DNA of 64,000 nt from G963674665 sp963674665 (GCA_963674665.2 CAXXPL010000004.1:248001-312000), one strand, 5' to 3'. Positions 49,641 through 59,979 are shown, counted from the stretch's first letter. The notes: generated by a model not told the origin, from the sequence alone. Made by a program: numbers and translations.

Positions 49641-50528
49641 CTACAGTGTCGCCGTGCCGACCTGTTTGTGCTTTTCGGCGATGTAAGCCGCGATCAGGTT
49701 GAACAGCAAGGTGATGAAGAACAGCACCAGGCCTGTGGCAAACAGGGCGTAGTAGTGGTCGGTACGGAACGGCGCCTCGGCCATTTCCGCGGCGATGCTT
49801 GCAGGCATGGGGCGGACCGGGTCGAAGATGGATTCGGGAACCAGCGCCGCGCCGCCGGCCACCATCAAGACCACCATGGTTTCGCCGATGGAGCGGGACA
49901 TGCCCAGGATGACGGCGGTGCTGATGCCTGACAGTGACGCGGGGATCACCACGCGGATGATGGTCTGCCAGTGGGTGGCGCCCAGGGCCAGGGAGGCCTC
50001 GCGCAATTCGTCCAAGACGCTGAAGATGGCGTCCTCGGCCAGGCTCGTGATGGTGGGTACGGCCATGAAGGCCAGCATGACGGAGGCGTTGAGCAGGTTC
50101 AGGCCGGTATCCAGATCAAAGACATCCTGCAGGAAGGGAGCGATGAAGACCATGCCGAAGAAACCGATAACCACCGACGGAAGCGCCTCGAGCATTTCAA
50201 CAGTGGGTTTCACGATGTTCCGCATCCTGGGCCCCGCTATTTCTGCGAGATAAATGGCGGTCATCAGGCCAAGGGGAATGGCGAGCAGGGAGGATACCAC
50301 TGTGACGGAGATGGAGCCCATGATCATGGGGAAAATGCCCAGATCCGGGGGATCGGCCGTGGGGTACCAGTACTGGCCGAAGAGAAAATCGTAGACGGAA
50401 ACATGCTGGAAGACCGGGATCCCTTCCAGAAACAGAAACCCCATAATCAGGAAGAGGACCAGGATGCAGGATCCCGCCACGGCCAGGAATCCGGTCTTGA
50501 TGATCTGGTCTTTTGTTTTGCGTTGCAT
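49641..50528 (-). CDS. pstC: phosphate ABC transporter permease PstC
   Basis: The 295-residue membrane protein has the PstC features: FLFGQYWYPTADPPDLGIFP after helix 1, SISVTVVSSLLAIPLGLMTA, LEALPSVVIGFFGMVFIAPF, and the EAA loop ELREASLALGATHWQTIIRV. It lies between pstS and pstA. A 15-bp hairpin separates it from pstS. Confidence 0.94.
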   Translation of the reverse strand: MQRKTKDQIIKTGFLAVAGSCILVLFLIMGFLFLEGIPVFQHVSVYDFLFGQYWYPTADPPDLGIFPMIMGSISVTVVSSLLAIPLGLMTAIYLAEIAGPRMRNIVKPTVEMLEALPSVVIGFFGMVFIAPFLQDVFDLDTGLNLLNASVMLAFMAVPTITSLAEDAIFSVLDELREASLALGATHWQTIIRVVIPASLSGISTAVILGMSRSIGETMVVLMVAGGAALVPESIFDPVRPMPASIAAEMAEAPFRTDHYYALFATGLVLFFITLLFNLIAAYIAEKHKQVGTATL

Positions 50529-50587
50529 GATCGGGCCTTATATTGATTTTATTGAGAAACTTGCAGTTTCGACCATGAAGTGAAAGC

Positions 50588-50622
50588 ACTCCTCTTCCCG
50601 CCGCGGGGGCGGGAAGAGGAGT
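50588..50622 (-). terminator. attenuator hairpin between pstS and pstC
   Basis: ACTCCTCTTCCCGCC pairs perfectly with GGCGGGAAGAGGAGT around a 5-base loop directly behind the pstS stop. No T-run follows on the minus strand. It would raise PstS level over the permeases, as is usual for binding-protein operons. Confidence 0.7.
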
Positions 50623-50637
50623 AACTAGTCGGTGAGA

Positions 50638-51438
50638 CTACTGCAGGGGGATGAAGCCCTGATCTTTCACGTGCTTCTGACCCTCGGCGGAGAGCAGGTA
50701 GTCCACGAAAGCCTTGACTTCGCCCTGGGGTTCGCCGTTGGTGTAGACGTACAGGTAGCGGGCGATGGGGTAGGAACCATCGATGGCGGTCTCGGCGGAA
50801 CCCTGGATGCCGTTGACCTTCAGACCCTTGACGGTCTTGTCGACATAGCCGATGCCGTCGTAGCTGATGGCCTTCTTGTTCTTGGCGACAGCCTGCAGAA
50901 CGGCGCCGGAGGAAGCCTGCAGCAGAGCGCGGGGGGTAACCTTGGATTTGCCCATGACGAACTTTTCCCAGGTCTCGTAGGTGCCGGAGGAGGTGTCACG
51001 GGAGATGACCACGATCTTGGTGTCTTCGCCGCCAACGTCCTTCCAGTTGTTGATATCGCCGGCGTAGATGCCCTTCAGTTGGTCGATGCTCAGGTCGCTC
51101 ACGGGGTTGGCCGGGTTGACGATGGGAATAACGGCGTCAAGGGCGACCTTGATCTCCTTGTAGGTGGGCAGGGCTTTCTTTTCCTTGTCCTTCATGTTGC
51201 GGGAAGCCATGGCGATGTCGGTGCTGCCGTCGAGCAGGGCCTTGATGCCGTTGGAGGAGCCGCCGCCGGAAACAGAGATGTTGATGTCCGGATGGGCCTT
51301 CATGTAAGCTTCAACAGCAGCCTGCATGATGGGGAAAACGGTGGTGGAGCCTTTGACCGTGATGGTCGTGGCGCCCCAGGAAAGGGAAACCATGCCAAGC
51401 AGCAAAATGGCAGTAAGAACGAGGTGTTTCAAACGCAT
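50638..51438 (-). CDS. pstS: phosphate-binding periplasmic protein PstS
   Basis: The 266-residue protein has a signal peptide (KHLVLTAILLLGMVSLSWG, cleavage near residue 21) and phosphate-site motifs: ITVKGSTTVFPIMQAAVEAY, SVSGGGSSNGIKALLDGSTD, and VISRDTSSGTYETWEKFV. It supplies phosphate to PstCA. AGGCAACCCC stands before the ATG. Direct repeats of the Pho-box kind lie about 90 bases upstream. Confidence 0.94.
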   Translation of the reverse strand: MRLKHLVLTAILLLGMVSLSWGATTITVKGSTTVFPIMQAAVEAYMKAHPDINISVSGGGSSNGIKALLDGSTDIAMASRNMKDKEKKALPTYKEIKVALDAVIPIVNPANPVSDLSIDQLKGIYAGDINNWKDVGGEDTKIVVISRDTSSGTYETWEKFVMGKSKVTPRALLQASSGAVLQAVAKNKKAISYDGIGYVDKTVKGLKVNGIQGSAETAIDGSYPIARYLYVYTNGEPQGEVKAFVDYLLSAEGQKHVKDQGFIPLQ

Positions 51439-51524
51439 GATGGGGTTGCCTCCATGTCTGTTAAAAGAGTTTGTCTTTTTGGGTACCTAGAACGTGTAAT
51501 GACGTCGACACGGTAAGATTGCGT

Positions 51525-51541
51525 TGTTACATCCGTGTTAC
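51525..51541 (-). promoter_or_regulatory. Pho-box-like direct repeat between pstS and recA
   Basis: TGTTAC occurs twice with an 11-base period (51525 and 51536), the spacing of PhoB-binding repeats. It lies upstream of pstS. The hexamer differs from the Escherichia coli consensus, so the assignment rests on spacing and position. Confidence 0.4.
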
Positions 51542-51702
51542 GGCCATACAGAAAATCAGTGACAGGCCTTGAAACAGACGGATTTCCCGCAAACCGCCAT
51601 CCAGGAATCCGAAACAACAGACATTTGCCCCGGCCGCGGGCTTCTGATATGTGACGCCTCACCAAACATGCCCTGCGCATATTCAAAACGGAGAGTGAAA
51701 TC

Positions 51703-52767
<1,065 letters not shown>

Positions 52768-52790
52768 TTCTCGTTCGCCTGGAGAAAACC

Positions 52791-55430
52791 GTGATAACCG
52801 CCAATGATATCAGACAGAGGTTCATCGAATTCTTCAAGGAGCAGGGCCACACGCCTGTGGACTCCTCCCCCCTGGTGCCCAAGGACGACCCCAGCCTGTT
52901 GTTCACCAACGCGGGCATGGTGCAATTCAAGAAGGTCTTTCTGGGGCAGGAAAAGCGCGACTATTCCCGCGCAGTGACCTCTCAGAAGTGCCTGCGAGTT
53001 GGGGGCAAGCACAACGACCTGGAGAACGTGGGGCGGACCGCCCGGCACCACACCTTTTTCGAGATGCTGGGCAATTTCTCCTTTGGCGACTATTTCAAGG
53101 AACAGGCCATCGACTTCGCCTGGAATCTGCTCACCAAGGACCTCGGCCTGCCCAAGGAGAGGCTCTACGCCACCATCTATCTTGATGATGACGAGGCCTT
53201 CGGTCTCTGGCGCAAGATTACCGGTATCCCGGAGGAACGTATCTTCCGCCTGGGCGAAAAGGACAATTTCTGGTCCATGGGTGACACGGGCCCCTGCGGC
53301 CCCTGCTCGGAGATCCTCATCGACCAGGGTGAGCACATGACCTGCGGCCCCGACTGTGGCATTGGCAAATGCGACTGCGACCGCTTTCTCGAGATCTGGA
53401 ATCTCGTGTTCATGCAATACGACCAGATCACTCCAGGGCAGCGCGAGAACCTCCCTCGCCCCAGCATCGACACCGGCATGGGGCTGGAGCGCATCGCCGC
53501 GGTCTGCCAGGGCGTGTACAGCAACTTCGATATCGACCTGTTCCGCTCCATCATCGATTTCACGGCGGACATGGCCTCGGTGAAGTACAAGGTCGACGAG
53601 GAGCAGGACACCGCCCTGCGCGTCATCGCGGACCACTCCCGGGCCATGGCCTTCATGGTTGCGGACGGCATCCTGCCCTCCAACGAGGGGCGCGGCTACG
53701 TCCTGCGGCGACTCATCCGACGGGCGTTCCGCTTCGGCCGCCTCATCGGTCTCAGGGACCCCTTCCTGCATGGCGTGGCCGGGCAGGTGGTGGCCCAGAT
53801 GGGCGCCGCGTTCCCCGAGATCAAGGAGACCGAGGACTTCATGGCCAGGGTGGTCAAAGAGGAGGAGGAGCGCTTCTCCCAGACCCTGGACAAGGGCTTG
53901 GCCATGCTCGAAGAGGAGATCGGGCAGATGGGCGCCGCCAACCAGGAAAGGGTCTCCGGCGACTTCGCCTTCAAGCTTTACGACACCTATGGCTTCCCTA
54001 TCGACATCGTCAACGATATCGCGGAGAAGCGCGGCCTCGGCGTGGACGAGGCGGGCTTCAACGAGCGCATGAAGGAGCAGAAGGAGCGCGCCAAGGCCGC
54101 CTGGAAGGGCTCCGGCGAGATCGACCTCTCCACCCGATTCCGTGTGCTCACCGAAGATGGTGTGAACAGTGAATTTGTGGGCTACGACTGCCTGCAGGCC
54201 TCGGGCAGGGCTCTGGCCCTGCTGGACGCCGCAGCCAACCGCGTGGAGCGCCTGGCCACCGGCGAACAGGGGTTCGTGGTCACGGACAAGACCCCGTTCT
54301 ACGGTGAGTCCGGCGGCCAGTTGGGCGACTCCGGCTCCCTTCGCTCCGCCTCCGGTGCTGCCGTGGTCAAGGACAGCCTCAAACCCGCTCCCAATCTTAC
54401 GGTTCTGCAGATCGAAGTGGAAGAAGGCGAGCTCCTGGAAGGGGCGGAGCTGCAGTTGAGCGTGGAGGAGGGCCCCCGTCTGGCCACCGCGCGCAACCAT
54501 ACCTCCACCCACCTGCTGCACGCGGCCCTGCGCAAGGTGCTGGGCGATCACGTGAAGCAATCCGGCTCCCTGGTGGGGCCCGACCGGCTGCGCTTCGACT
54601 TCACCCATATCACCGCCATGACTCCGGAGGAGTTGGAGGCGGTGGAGCACGAGGTGAACAAGGCCGTGTTGGCCGACATCGGCGTGGAGACCGAGGTCAT
54701 GGCCTATGACAAGGCGCGTGAAAAGGGTGCCATGGCCCTGTTTGGCGAAAAATACGCCGCCGACGTTCGCGTGGTGAACGTGCCCGGCGCCTCCATCGAG
54801 CTGTGCGGCGGCACGCACCTGCGCTCCACCGGGCAGGTGGGCTTCTTCACCATCCTGTCCGAGAGCGGCGTTGCAGCGGGCGTGCGGCGCATCGAGGCCG
54901 CCACGGGCTGGAACGCCCTGGAGCTGTTCAAGAGGCAACGCAAGGAGATCACCGCCATCTCCGCCATTTTCAAATCCCAGGAAGAAGACCTGGCCGGCAG
55001 GGTCAAGGGCATGCAGTCCGAGATCAAGCGGCTGAACAAGGAGCTCGAGCACATGGCCGCCAAGGCCGCCTCCAACACGGGGGGCGGACTCATGGACAAG
55101 CTCGAGGAGATAGGCGGCGTGAAACTGCTCGCCGCCAAGGTGGACGCGCCCAACGTCAAGGCCCTGCGCGAACTCATGGACGACGTGCGCTCCAAACTGC
55201 CCACCGGCGTGGCCTGTCTGGCTGCGGAGAGCGACGGCAAGGTGCCCCTGATCCTGTATGTGTCCAAGGACCTGCACGGCCGCTTCACAGCCTCGGACCT
55301 GATCAAGGATGTTGCCGCCCACGTTGGTGGAAGCGGAGGAGGGCGTCCGGACCTGGCCCAGGCCGGCGGCTCCGACCCAAAGGGCCTGGATCAGGCCTTC
55401 GAGGAACTGCGCGGCAAGCTTCGCGGGTAA
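52791..55430 (+). CDS. alaS: alanine-tRNA ligase
   Basis: The 879-residue protein has normal AlaRS length. The N-terminal catalytic domain reads TANDIRQRFIEFFKEQGHTP, FTNAGMVQFKKVFLG, RHHTFFEMLGNFSFGDYFK. The tRNA-recognition and editing parts follow, with the editing-site zinc motif HTSTHLLHAALRKVLG and, later, ELCGGTHLRSTGQVG. The end is a Gly-rich C-terminal domain (HVGGSGGGRPDLAQAGG). The start is GTG with GGAGA 6 bases upstream. Confidence 0.98.
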   Translation: MITANDIRQRFIEFFKEQGHTPVDSSPLVPKDDPSLLFTNAGMVQFKKVFLGQEKRDYSRAVTSQKCLRVGGKHNDLENVGRTARHHTFFEMLGNFSFGDYFKEQAIDFAWNLLTKDLGLPKERLYATIYLDDDEAFGLWRKITGIPEERIFRLGEKDNFWSMGDTGPCGPCSEILIDQGEHMTCGPDCGIGKCDCDRFLEIWNLVFMQYDQITPGQRENLPRPSIDTGMGLERIAAVCQGVYSNFDIDLFRSIIDFTADMASVKYKVDEEQDTALRVIADHSRAMAFMVADGILPSNEGRGYVLRRLIRRAFRFGRLIGLRDPFLHGVAGQVVAQMGAAFPEIKETEDFMARVVKEEEERFSQTLDKGLAMLEEEIGQMGAANQERVSGDFAFKLYDTYGFPIDIVNDIAEKRGLGVDEAGFNERMKEQKERAKAAWKGSGEIDLSTRFRVLTEDGVNSEFVGYDCLQASGRALALLDAAANRVERLATGEQGFVVTDKTPFYGESGGQLGDSGSLRSASGAAVVKDSLKPAPNLTVLQIEVEEGELLEGAELQLSVEEGPRLATARNHTSTHLLHAALRKVLGDHVKQSGSLVGPDRLRFDFTHITAMTPEELEAVEHEVNKAVLADIGVETEVMAYDKAREKGAMALFGEKYAADVRVVNVPGASIELCGGTHLRSTGQVGFFTILSESGVAAGVRRIEAATGWNALELFKRQRKEITAISAIFKSQEEDLAGRVKGMQSEIKRLNKELEHMAAKAASNTGGGLMDKLEEIGGVKLLAAKVDAPNVKALRELMDDVRSKLPTGVACLAAESDGKVPLILYVSKDLHGRFTASDLIKDVAAHVGGSGGGRPDLAQAGGSDPKGLDQAFEELRGKLRG

Positions 55431-55455
55431 GGAAAATCTTAAGGCAAGGATTGGT

Positions 55456-55493
55456 GCGAGGGGGAAGCCCTTTAAAAAGGTTCTCCCCCTCGC
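55456..55493 (+). terminator. GGGGGAAGCCC-type terminator after alaS
   Basis: GCGAGGGGGAAGCCCTTT pairs with AAAAAGGTTCTCCCCCTCGC, followed by GCTCCCCCTTCC, the tail shared with the hairpin after icd. It ends the recA-alaS transcript. Confidence 0.85.
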
Positions 55494-55558
55494 GCTCCCC
55501 CTTCCTGAATTTCAATAGTAGTATGTTGTAGATATATAAAAGTTTTTGAAGAGGGGGT

Positions 55559-55595
55559 CCGGGGGAGGAATTTTTTCAAAAAGTTCCTCCCCCGG
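55559..55595 (+). terminator. second hairpin of the dispersed family before the LOG gene
   Basis: CCGGGGGAGGAATTTTTT pairs with AAAAAGTTCCTCCCCCGG. The left flank TTTTTGAAG...GGGGGTCC is nearly the same as that of the hairpin at 12986. Confidence 0.75.
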
Positions 55596-55621
55596 CATCC
55601 TTTTCTTTCAAGGGTCTTGCA

Positions 55622-56206
55622 ATGAAAAATATTTGCGTGTTCTGCGGGTCCAACGAAGGGGCCAGGCGCGAGTACTGCCGCTCCGCCAGCGAGTTGGGGC
55701 AGGAGTTGGCGCGCCGGGGTATCGGCCTTGTCTATGGCGGCGCCAGTATCGGCTGCATGGGAGCGGTGGCGGACAGCGTATTGGAGGCCGGGGGAGCCGT
55801 GACGGGCGTCATGCCCCGCTACCTGGTGGAAAAGGAGATCGCCCACAAGAACCTCACCGAGCTGCACGTGGTGGAGTCCATGCACGAGCGCAAGGCCCTC
55901 ATGGCCGAACTCTCCGACGGCTTCATCGCATTGCCCGGAGGCATGGGAACTTTCGAGGAGTTCTTCGAGGTCCTTACCTGGGCGCAACTGGGGCTGCACG
56001 AGAAACCCTGCGGCCTGCTCGACGTGGCCGGCTATTACGAACTGCTCGTTGCCTTTCTGGACCACGCCCAGGACGAGCTTTTTTTCAAGCGTGAGCACCG
56101 GGACATGGTGCTACGCTCCTCGAACCCTGATACACTGCTGGACATCATGGTCGATTACAGGCCCAAGTTCGTGGCCAAGTGGATCAAGGATCTGCCCCAG
56201 ACCTGA
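55622..56206 (+). CDS. LOG family (TIGR00730) nucleotide phosphoribohydrolase
   Basis: The 194-residue Rossmann-like protein has the family signatures KNICVFCGSNEGARREYC at the start, GLVYGGASIGCMGAVADSVL, and PGGMGTFEEFFEVLTWAQLG, which holds the PGGxGTxxE nucleotide-binding and catalytic motif. Relatives release cytokinin-like bases from nucleoside 5'-monophosphates, but in bacteria the physiological role is often unclear. It stands alone between terminators. Confidence 0.92.
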   Translation: MKNICVFCGSNEGARREYCRSASELGQELARRGIGLVYGGASIGCMGAVADSVLEAGGAVTGVMPRYLVEKEIAHKNLTELHVVESMHERKALMAELSDGFIALPGGMGTFEEFFEVLTWAQLGLHEKPCGLLDVAGYYELLVAFLDHAQDELFFKREHRDMVLRSSNPDTLLDIMVDYRPKFVAKWIKDLPQT

Positions 56207-56531
56207 TTCCCTCCGGCGTGGCGTGACCAGAATGCTGGAGCATCCGTTTGAAATCCGGATTTCTTGACTTTTCGAAGTATCTGGGGAATAAGGCGCAAAC
56301 TTTTTCTTCATGCGCGGCGCCCCGGCCTTGCGCATGAAAGGCAGGAAGCCGTGCCGGGCAGCTGCCCGGCGATCTTGGAGTTTTCTCCCGTTCCCGCCAT
56401 TGCCGTGAGTGCCCGGCGCAGTCACGGCCTCTTGTGAAACAACCGCGCACCGAATCGCACCGCCCCCTACCGGATCATGTGCAACTGGGCAGGACCGGAT
56501 CGGGCCGGTATACCTCGTGTTTGGAGAAAGC
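56207..56531 (+). other. intergenic region upstream of icd
   Basis: A 325-base gap without a supported gene. A frame in phase with icd extends back to 56409 but lacks a ribosome binding site and family sequence. The promoter of icd is presumably here. I see no clear operator. Confidence 0.5.
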
Positions 56532-57743
56532 ATGAAAATTACTGTGAAAACACCGCTTGTGGAGATCGACGGCGATGAGATGACTCGCGTCATGTGGGCC
56601 ATGATCAAGGATGAGCTGCTGCTCCCCCATCTGGATGTGCAGCTGGAGTACTACGACCTGCACGTCAAGCATCGTGACGACACCGATGACCAGGTGACCG
56701 TGGACGCTGCCGAGGCCATCAAGCGTCACGGCGTGGGCGTGAAGTGCGCCACCATCACCCCGGACGCCAAGCGTATCGACGAATATGACTTGAAAAAGCA
56801 GTGGAAGAGCCCCAACGGAACCATTCGCGCCATGCTGGACGGCACCGTGTTCCGCGCTCCCATCCTGCTGGAGAATATCGCCGCGGCCGTGCCTTCCTGG
56901 AAAAAGCCCATCGTCATCGGCAGGCACGCCTATGGCGATGTGTACAAGAACGCCGAGATCAGCGTACCCGGCGCCGGTACCGCCGAGCTGGTGTTCACCC
57001 CGGCTGACGGTGGAGAACCAATCCGCCAGACCATCCACGAGTTCAAGGCCCCGGGCGTGATCCAGGGCATGCACAACACCGACGCCTCCATCGAGAGCTT
57101 TGCCCGTGCCTGCTGCACCTACGCCCTGGACCAGAAGTTCGACCTCTGGTTCGCAACCAAGGACACCATCTCCAAGACCTATGACGCCCGGTTCCGCGAA
57201 ATCTTCCAGCGCGTGCACGACGCCGAGTTCGCTGACAGGTTCAAGGCCGCGGGCATCGAATACTTCTACACCCTTATCGACGACGTGGTGGCGCGGGTGA
57301 TGAAGAGCGACGGCGGTTTCCTCTGGGCTTGCAAGAACTACGACGGCGACGTCATGAGCGACATGCTGGCCTCGGCCTTCGGCAGCCTGGCCCTGATGAC
57401 CTCGGTGCTGGTGTCCCCGGACGGCTGCTTCGAGTACGAGGCCGCCCACGGCACGGTGCAGCGCCACTACTACAAACACCTCGAGGGGCAGGTCACGTCC
57501 ACCAACTCCATGGCCCTGATCTTCGCCTGGAGCGGCGCCCTGCGCAAACGCGGCGAAATGGACGGCACCCCGGATGTGATGGCCTTTGCCGACGCCCTGG
57601 AAGCCGCCTCCAGAGAGGCAGTGCTGGCCGGCGAGATGACCGGAGACATGGCCCGTATCGCCACCCCCCGCCCCGAAAAATATCTGAACACCCAGGAATT
57701 CATTCAGGCTATTGGCCGCCGCCTGGCCGCCAAATTAAAATAA
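56532..57743 (+). CDS. icd: NADP-dependent isocitrate dehydrogenase
   Basis: The 403-residue enzyme is of the eukaryote-like homodimeric type: TPLVEIDGDEMTRVMWAMIK at the start, then KSPNGTIRAMLDGTVFRAPI with substrate Ser/Asn/Arg residues, KDTISKTYDARFREIF, DDVVARVMKSDGGFLWACKN and GDVMSDMLASAFGSLALMTS (metal Asp residues), and EAAHGTVQRHYYKHLEG for NADP. It makes 2-oxoglutarate. GGAGAAAG lies ahead of the ATG. A terminator of the dispersed family follows. Confidence 0.96.
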   Translation: MKITVKTPLVEIDGDEMTRVMWAMIKDELLLPHLDVQLEYYDLHVKHRDDTDDQVTVDAAEAIKRHGVGVKCATITPDAKRIDEYDLKKQWKSPNGTIRAMLDGTVFRAPILLENIAAAVPSWKKPIVIGRHAYGDVYKNAEISVPGAGTAELVFTPADGGEPIRQTIHEFKAPGVIQGMHNTDASIESFARACCTYALDQKFDLWFATKDTISKTYDARFREIFQRVHDAEFADRFKAAGIEYFYTLIDDVVARVMKSDGGFLWACKNYDGDVMSDMLASAFGSLALMTSVLVSPDGCFEYEAAHGTVQRHYYKHLEGQVTSTNSMALIFAWSGALRKRGEMDGTPDVMAFADALEAASREAVLAGEMTGDMARIATPRPEKYLNTQEFIQAIGRRLAAKLK

Positions 57744-57759
57744 TATTGAAAGAACTTGT

Positions 57760-57800
57760 GCGAGGGGGAAACCCTTTCAGAAAAGAGTTCTCCCCCTCGC
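57760..57800 (+). terminator. GGGGGAAACCC-type terminator after icd
   Basis: GCGAGGGGGAAACCCTTTC pairs with AAAAGAGTTCTCCCCCTCGC with small internal mismatches, followed by GCTCCCCCTTCCC. It differs at only a few positions from the hairpin after alaS. Confidence 0.85.
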
Positions 57801-57878
57801 GCTCCCCCTTCCCAAACTGATTATATTGTAATTTTTTGGAAGGGTTCCCCCGGAAAAATCTTTTATTCTTCTTCTGTC

Positions 57879-58721
57879 CTACTCTTCGCCCTTGATAATA
57901 TGCACGTCCTGCTGCGGGTAGGGGATGCTGATGCCGTTGGCGTCGAACGCTTTTTTGACCCGTTCGGTGAGGTCGAAGCGCACGCCCCAGTAATCCTTGG
58001 TTGCCACCCAGGGGCGTACCACGATGTTCACGCTGCTGTCCGCCAGTTCGGACACCGCGATGACTGGTTCCGGTTCCTTGAGCAGCCGGGATTCCTGGGC
58101 CAGGATGTCGTTGAGGATGCCTTTGGCCTTGTCGATATCGTCGCCATAGCCGATGCCGAAGACCATATCCAGCCGCCGGGTGGGATTGCGCGTTACGTTG
58201 ACGATGACATTGCCCAGGATGCTGGAGTTGGGCACGAACATGGCATGGTTGTCCGGGGTGGTGAGTTCGGTGTTGAAGATGTTCACCGAGTTCACGGTGC
58301 CCGAGGTCCCGGCAACCGTGACATAGTCTCCTACCTTGAAGAAGCGGAAGAACAGCAGCAGGATACCTGCCGCGAAGTTGGAGAGCGAGTCCTTGAGCGC
58401 CAGGCCGACAGCCAAGCTGGCGGCGCCCAGCACGGCGAGGAACGAGGTGACGTTCACGCCCATGTGCCCCATCGTGGCGATGACCACCGCGGTGAGCAGC
58501 AGGTAGTAGACAAGATTCTTGAGAAAGGGGCCGATGGTGGGATCGACCTTAGTCTTGAACAGGCGGTTTTCCAGCAGCCTACACAGTTTCTTCGAGACCC
58601 AGACGCCGATGACCAGGATCAGGATTGACTCCAGCACCGTGAATCCATTCGTGGTGATGAAGGACACGGTTTGGTCCGAGAATTTGGAAACCAGTTCCAT
58701 GGAAAAGTTTTCTATGCTCAC
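57879..58721 (-). CDS. small-conductance mechanosensitive channel (MscS family)
   Basis: The 280-residue protein, close to the 286 of Escherichia coli MscS, has three N-terminal helices. The third is a Gly/Ala-rich pore helix (FLAVLGAASLAVGLALKDSL, SNFAAGILLLFFRFFKVGDY), followed by the beta domain VTVAGTSGTVNSVNIFNTEL. It would open under osmotic stress to release solutes. The start is GTG with AAGGGAG 8 bases upstream. The longer upstream frame overlaps the phosphatase gene. Confidence 0.93.
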   Translation of the reverse strand: MSIENFSMELVSKFSDQTVSFITTNGFTVLESILILVIGVWVSKKLCRLLENRLFKTKVDPTIGPFLKNLVYYLLLTAVVIATMGHMGVNVTSFLAVLGAASLAVGLALKDSLSNFAAGILLLFFRFFKVGDYVTVAGTSGTVNSVNIFNTELTTPDNHAMFVPNSSILGNVIVNVTRNPTRRLDMVFGIGYGDDIDKAKGILNDILAQESRLLKEPEPVIAVSELADSSVNIVVRPWVATKDYWGVRFDLTERVKKAFDANGISIPYPQQDVHIIKGEE

Positions 58722-58735
58722 CAGGATCACTCCCT

Positions 58736-59392
58736 TTAGAATGGCGGTTCGAACAGCAAGGTATAGGGGTGGTTGGACGCCATGTCGCCGATGCGCAGGT
58801 TGACATGGTCGACACGCCATGCGCCGTGTTCGTGGGTAAGAACATTCAGGCAACAGTAATCCTGCCCCAGGCGGAACAGGTTTTCAAGGGGCATTCCCAG
58901 AATTCCGCACAGGATGGTCCGGTTGACCCCCGCGTGCCCCACGATCAGGGAGCTGCCGCCTTCGATCGCCACCTGTTCCAGAGCCGCGAGGGCGCGTTCC
59001 TGCACGTCCCTGAAGCTCTCTCCATTCAAGGGGCGGTAGTTGGCCAGATCCGCGCCTCGCGCTTCATAGGCGCCGGGGAATGTGCGCATCACTTCCTCCT
59101 TGCTCAGGCCTTCCCATTGCCCCAGGTTGATCTCCATGAACGCGGGGTTGTCCTCCACCAGAGGGGGCACGGCGCCGAGGCCCAGGGCCACGTATTCTGC
59201 TGTCTGACGGGTTCGCCGCAAACCGCTGCAGATGACGCGCCCCACCGGCAGGCCGGTGAGCACGTCCCCTGCGTTGAGGGCCTGTTTTTTCCCTGCGCTG
59301 TCCAGGGGGATGTCGCGCTGCCCCACGAATCGTCGTGGCGAGACCTGGGGGATCTGTCCGTGACGCATGAGGAATATGGTGTTCTGTGTCAT
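58736..59392 (-). CDS. histidine phosphatase family protein
   Basis: The 218-residue protein has the phospho-His motif LMRHGQIPQ (His11), the second Arg in SGLRRTRQTAEYVA, and the second His in IVGHAGVNRTILCGILGMPL, as in phosphoglycerate-mutase-like and CobC-type phosphatases. The substrate is not evident. The start overlaps the end of the YdjM-like gene by 4 bases. It ends 14 bases before the MscS start, so the three form one operon. Confidence 0.9.
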   Translation of the reverse strand: MTQNTIFLMRHGQIPQVSPRRFVGQRDIPLDSAGKKQALNAGDVLTGLPVGRVICSGLRRTRQTAEYVALGLGAVPPLVEDNPAFMEINLGQWEGLSKEEVMRTFPGAYEARGADLANYRPLNGESFRDVQERALAALEQVAIEGGSSLIVGHAGVNRTILCGILGMPLENLFRLGQDYCCLNVLTHEHGAWRVDHVNLRIGDMASNHPYTLLFEPPF

Positions 59393-59838
59393 AGCAGCCA
59401 GTCCAGGAAGAGGTGCGAGAAATAGCCCAGCGCTGTGGCCGCATAGAAGGGCGCCACCTGCTGGGGTGTGAAGTCGAAGAATACCAGGGGAATCAGCATC
59501 AGGACAAGGGGCAGGAGCAGCATGGCCCACCAGGAGTGGGTCCACCCCCTGTGCTCCCCGAGGGAGGGGAACATGGCCACGAAACCGAGGAGTGCGGCCC
59601 ACTTGAACTGCTCGTTGGTGATCAGCACCAGGTCGAGCCCTGCGAGCAGCCCGAAAAACCAGGGGCGCCCCTTGGAACTGGTGTCCACGTCCGGAAACAG
59701 GGCCGCCAGAGTGCATGCCGCCAACATTCCCGCTGCCACGAGGGGATCGGGGCGCCATGTCGAGAGGGTGTAGACTCCGGCCAGCCCGGCGGCGCCAAAG
59801 GCCATGCCGCCGGCAAGATGTACTTTGTATCCAGGCAT
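59389..59838 (-). CDS. YdjM-like membrane-bound metal-dependent hydrolase
   Basis: The 149-residue protein has four hydrophobic helices and the conserved metal-site-like residues of the YdjM family: GYKVHLAGGMAFGAAGLAGV at the start, AALFPDVDTSSKGRPWF, GEHRGWTHSWWAM and YFSHLFLDWLL at the end. In Escherichia coli, ydjM is LexA-regulated, but no evidence for this is seen here. Function is not established. Confidence 0.87.
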   Translation of the reverse strand: MPGYKVHLAGGMAFGAAGLAGVYTLSTWRPDPLVAAGMLAACTLAALFPDVDTSSKGRPWFFGLLAGLDLVLITNEQFKWAALLGFVAMFPSLGEHRGWTHSWWAMLLLPLVLMLIPLVFFDFTPQQVAPFYAATALGYFSHLFLDWLL

Positions 59839-59890
59839 GTGAAGGTGTGTAGCCTAGTTCGCCCCGGTTCGCCAGAGGAGGAGAAGAGTG

Positions 59891-59979
59891 GCCGGGGGGA
59901 AACCCTGTCGCTGTTGCCGCCATCCGCAAGGCGCAATACGACAGCGCCTCACGGCTACCGCTCCGAAGAAAGGTTCTCC
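59891..59979. repeat. dispersed hairpin with an expanded loop
   Basis: The left arm CGGGGGGAAACCC and the right arm AGGTTCTCCCCCTCG of the dispersed hairpin family are separated here by about 60 bases instead of the usual 5-10. The inserted part contains its own dyads (GTCGCTG...; CGACAGCG). It lies between the lipoprotein esterase and YdjM genes. Confidence 0.55.

Noticed and set aside
51439..51702. SOS (LexA) box upstream of recA
   Set aside because: No dyad close to CTGT-n8-ACAG or the other LexA types I know was convincing, and LexA motifs vary in this group.
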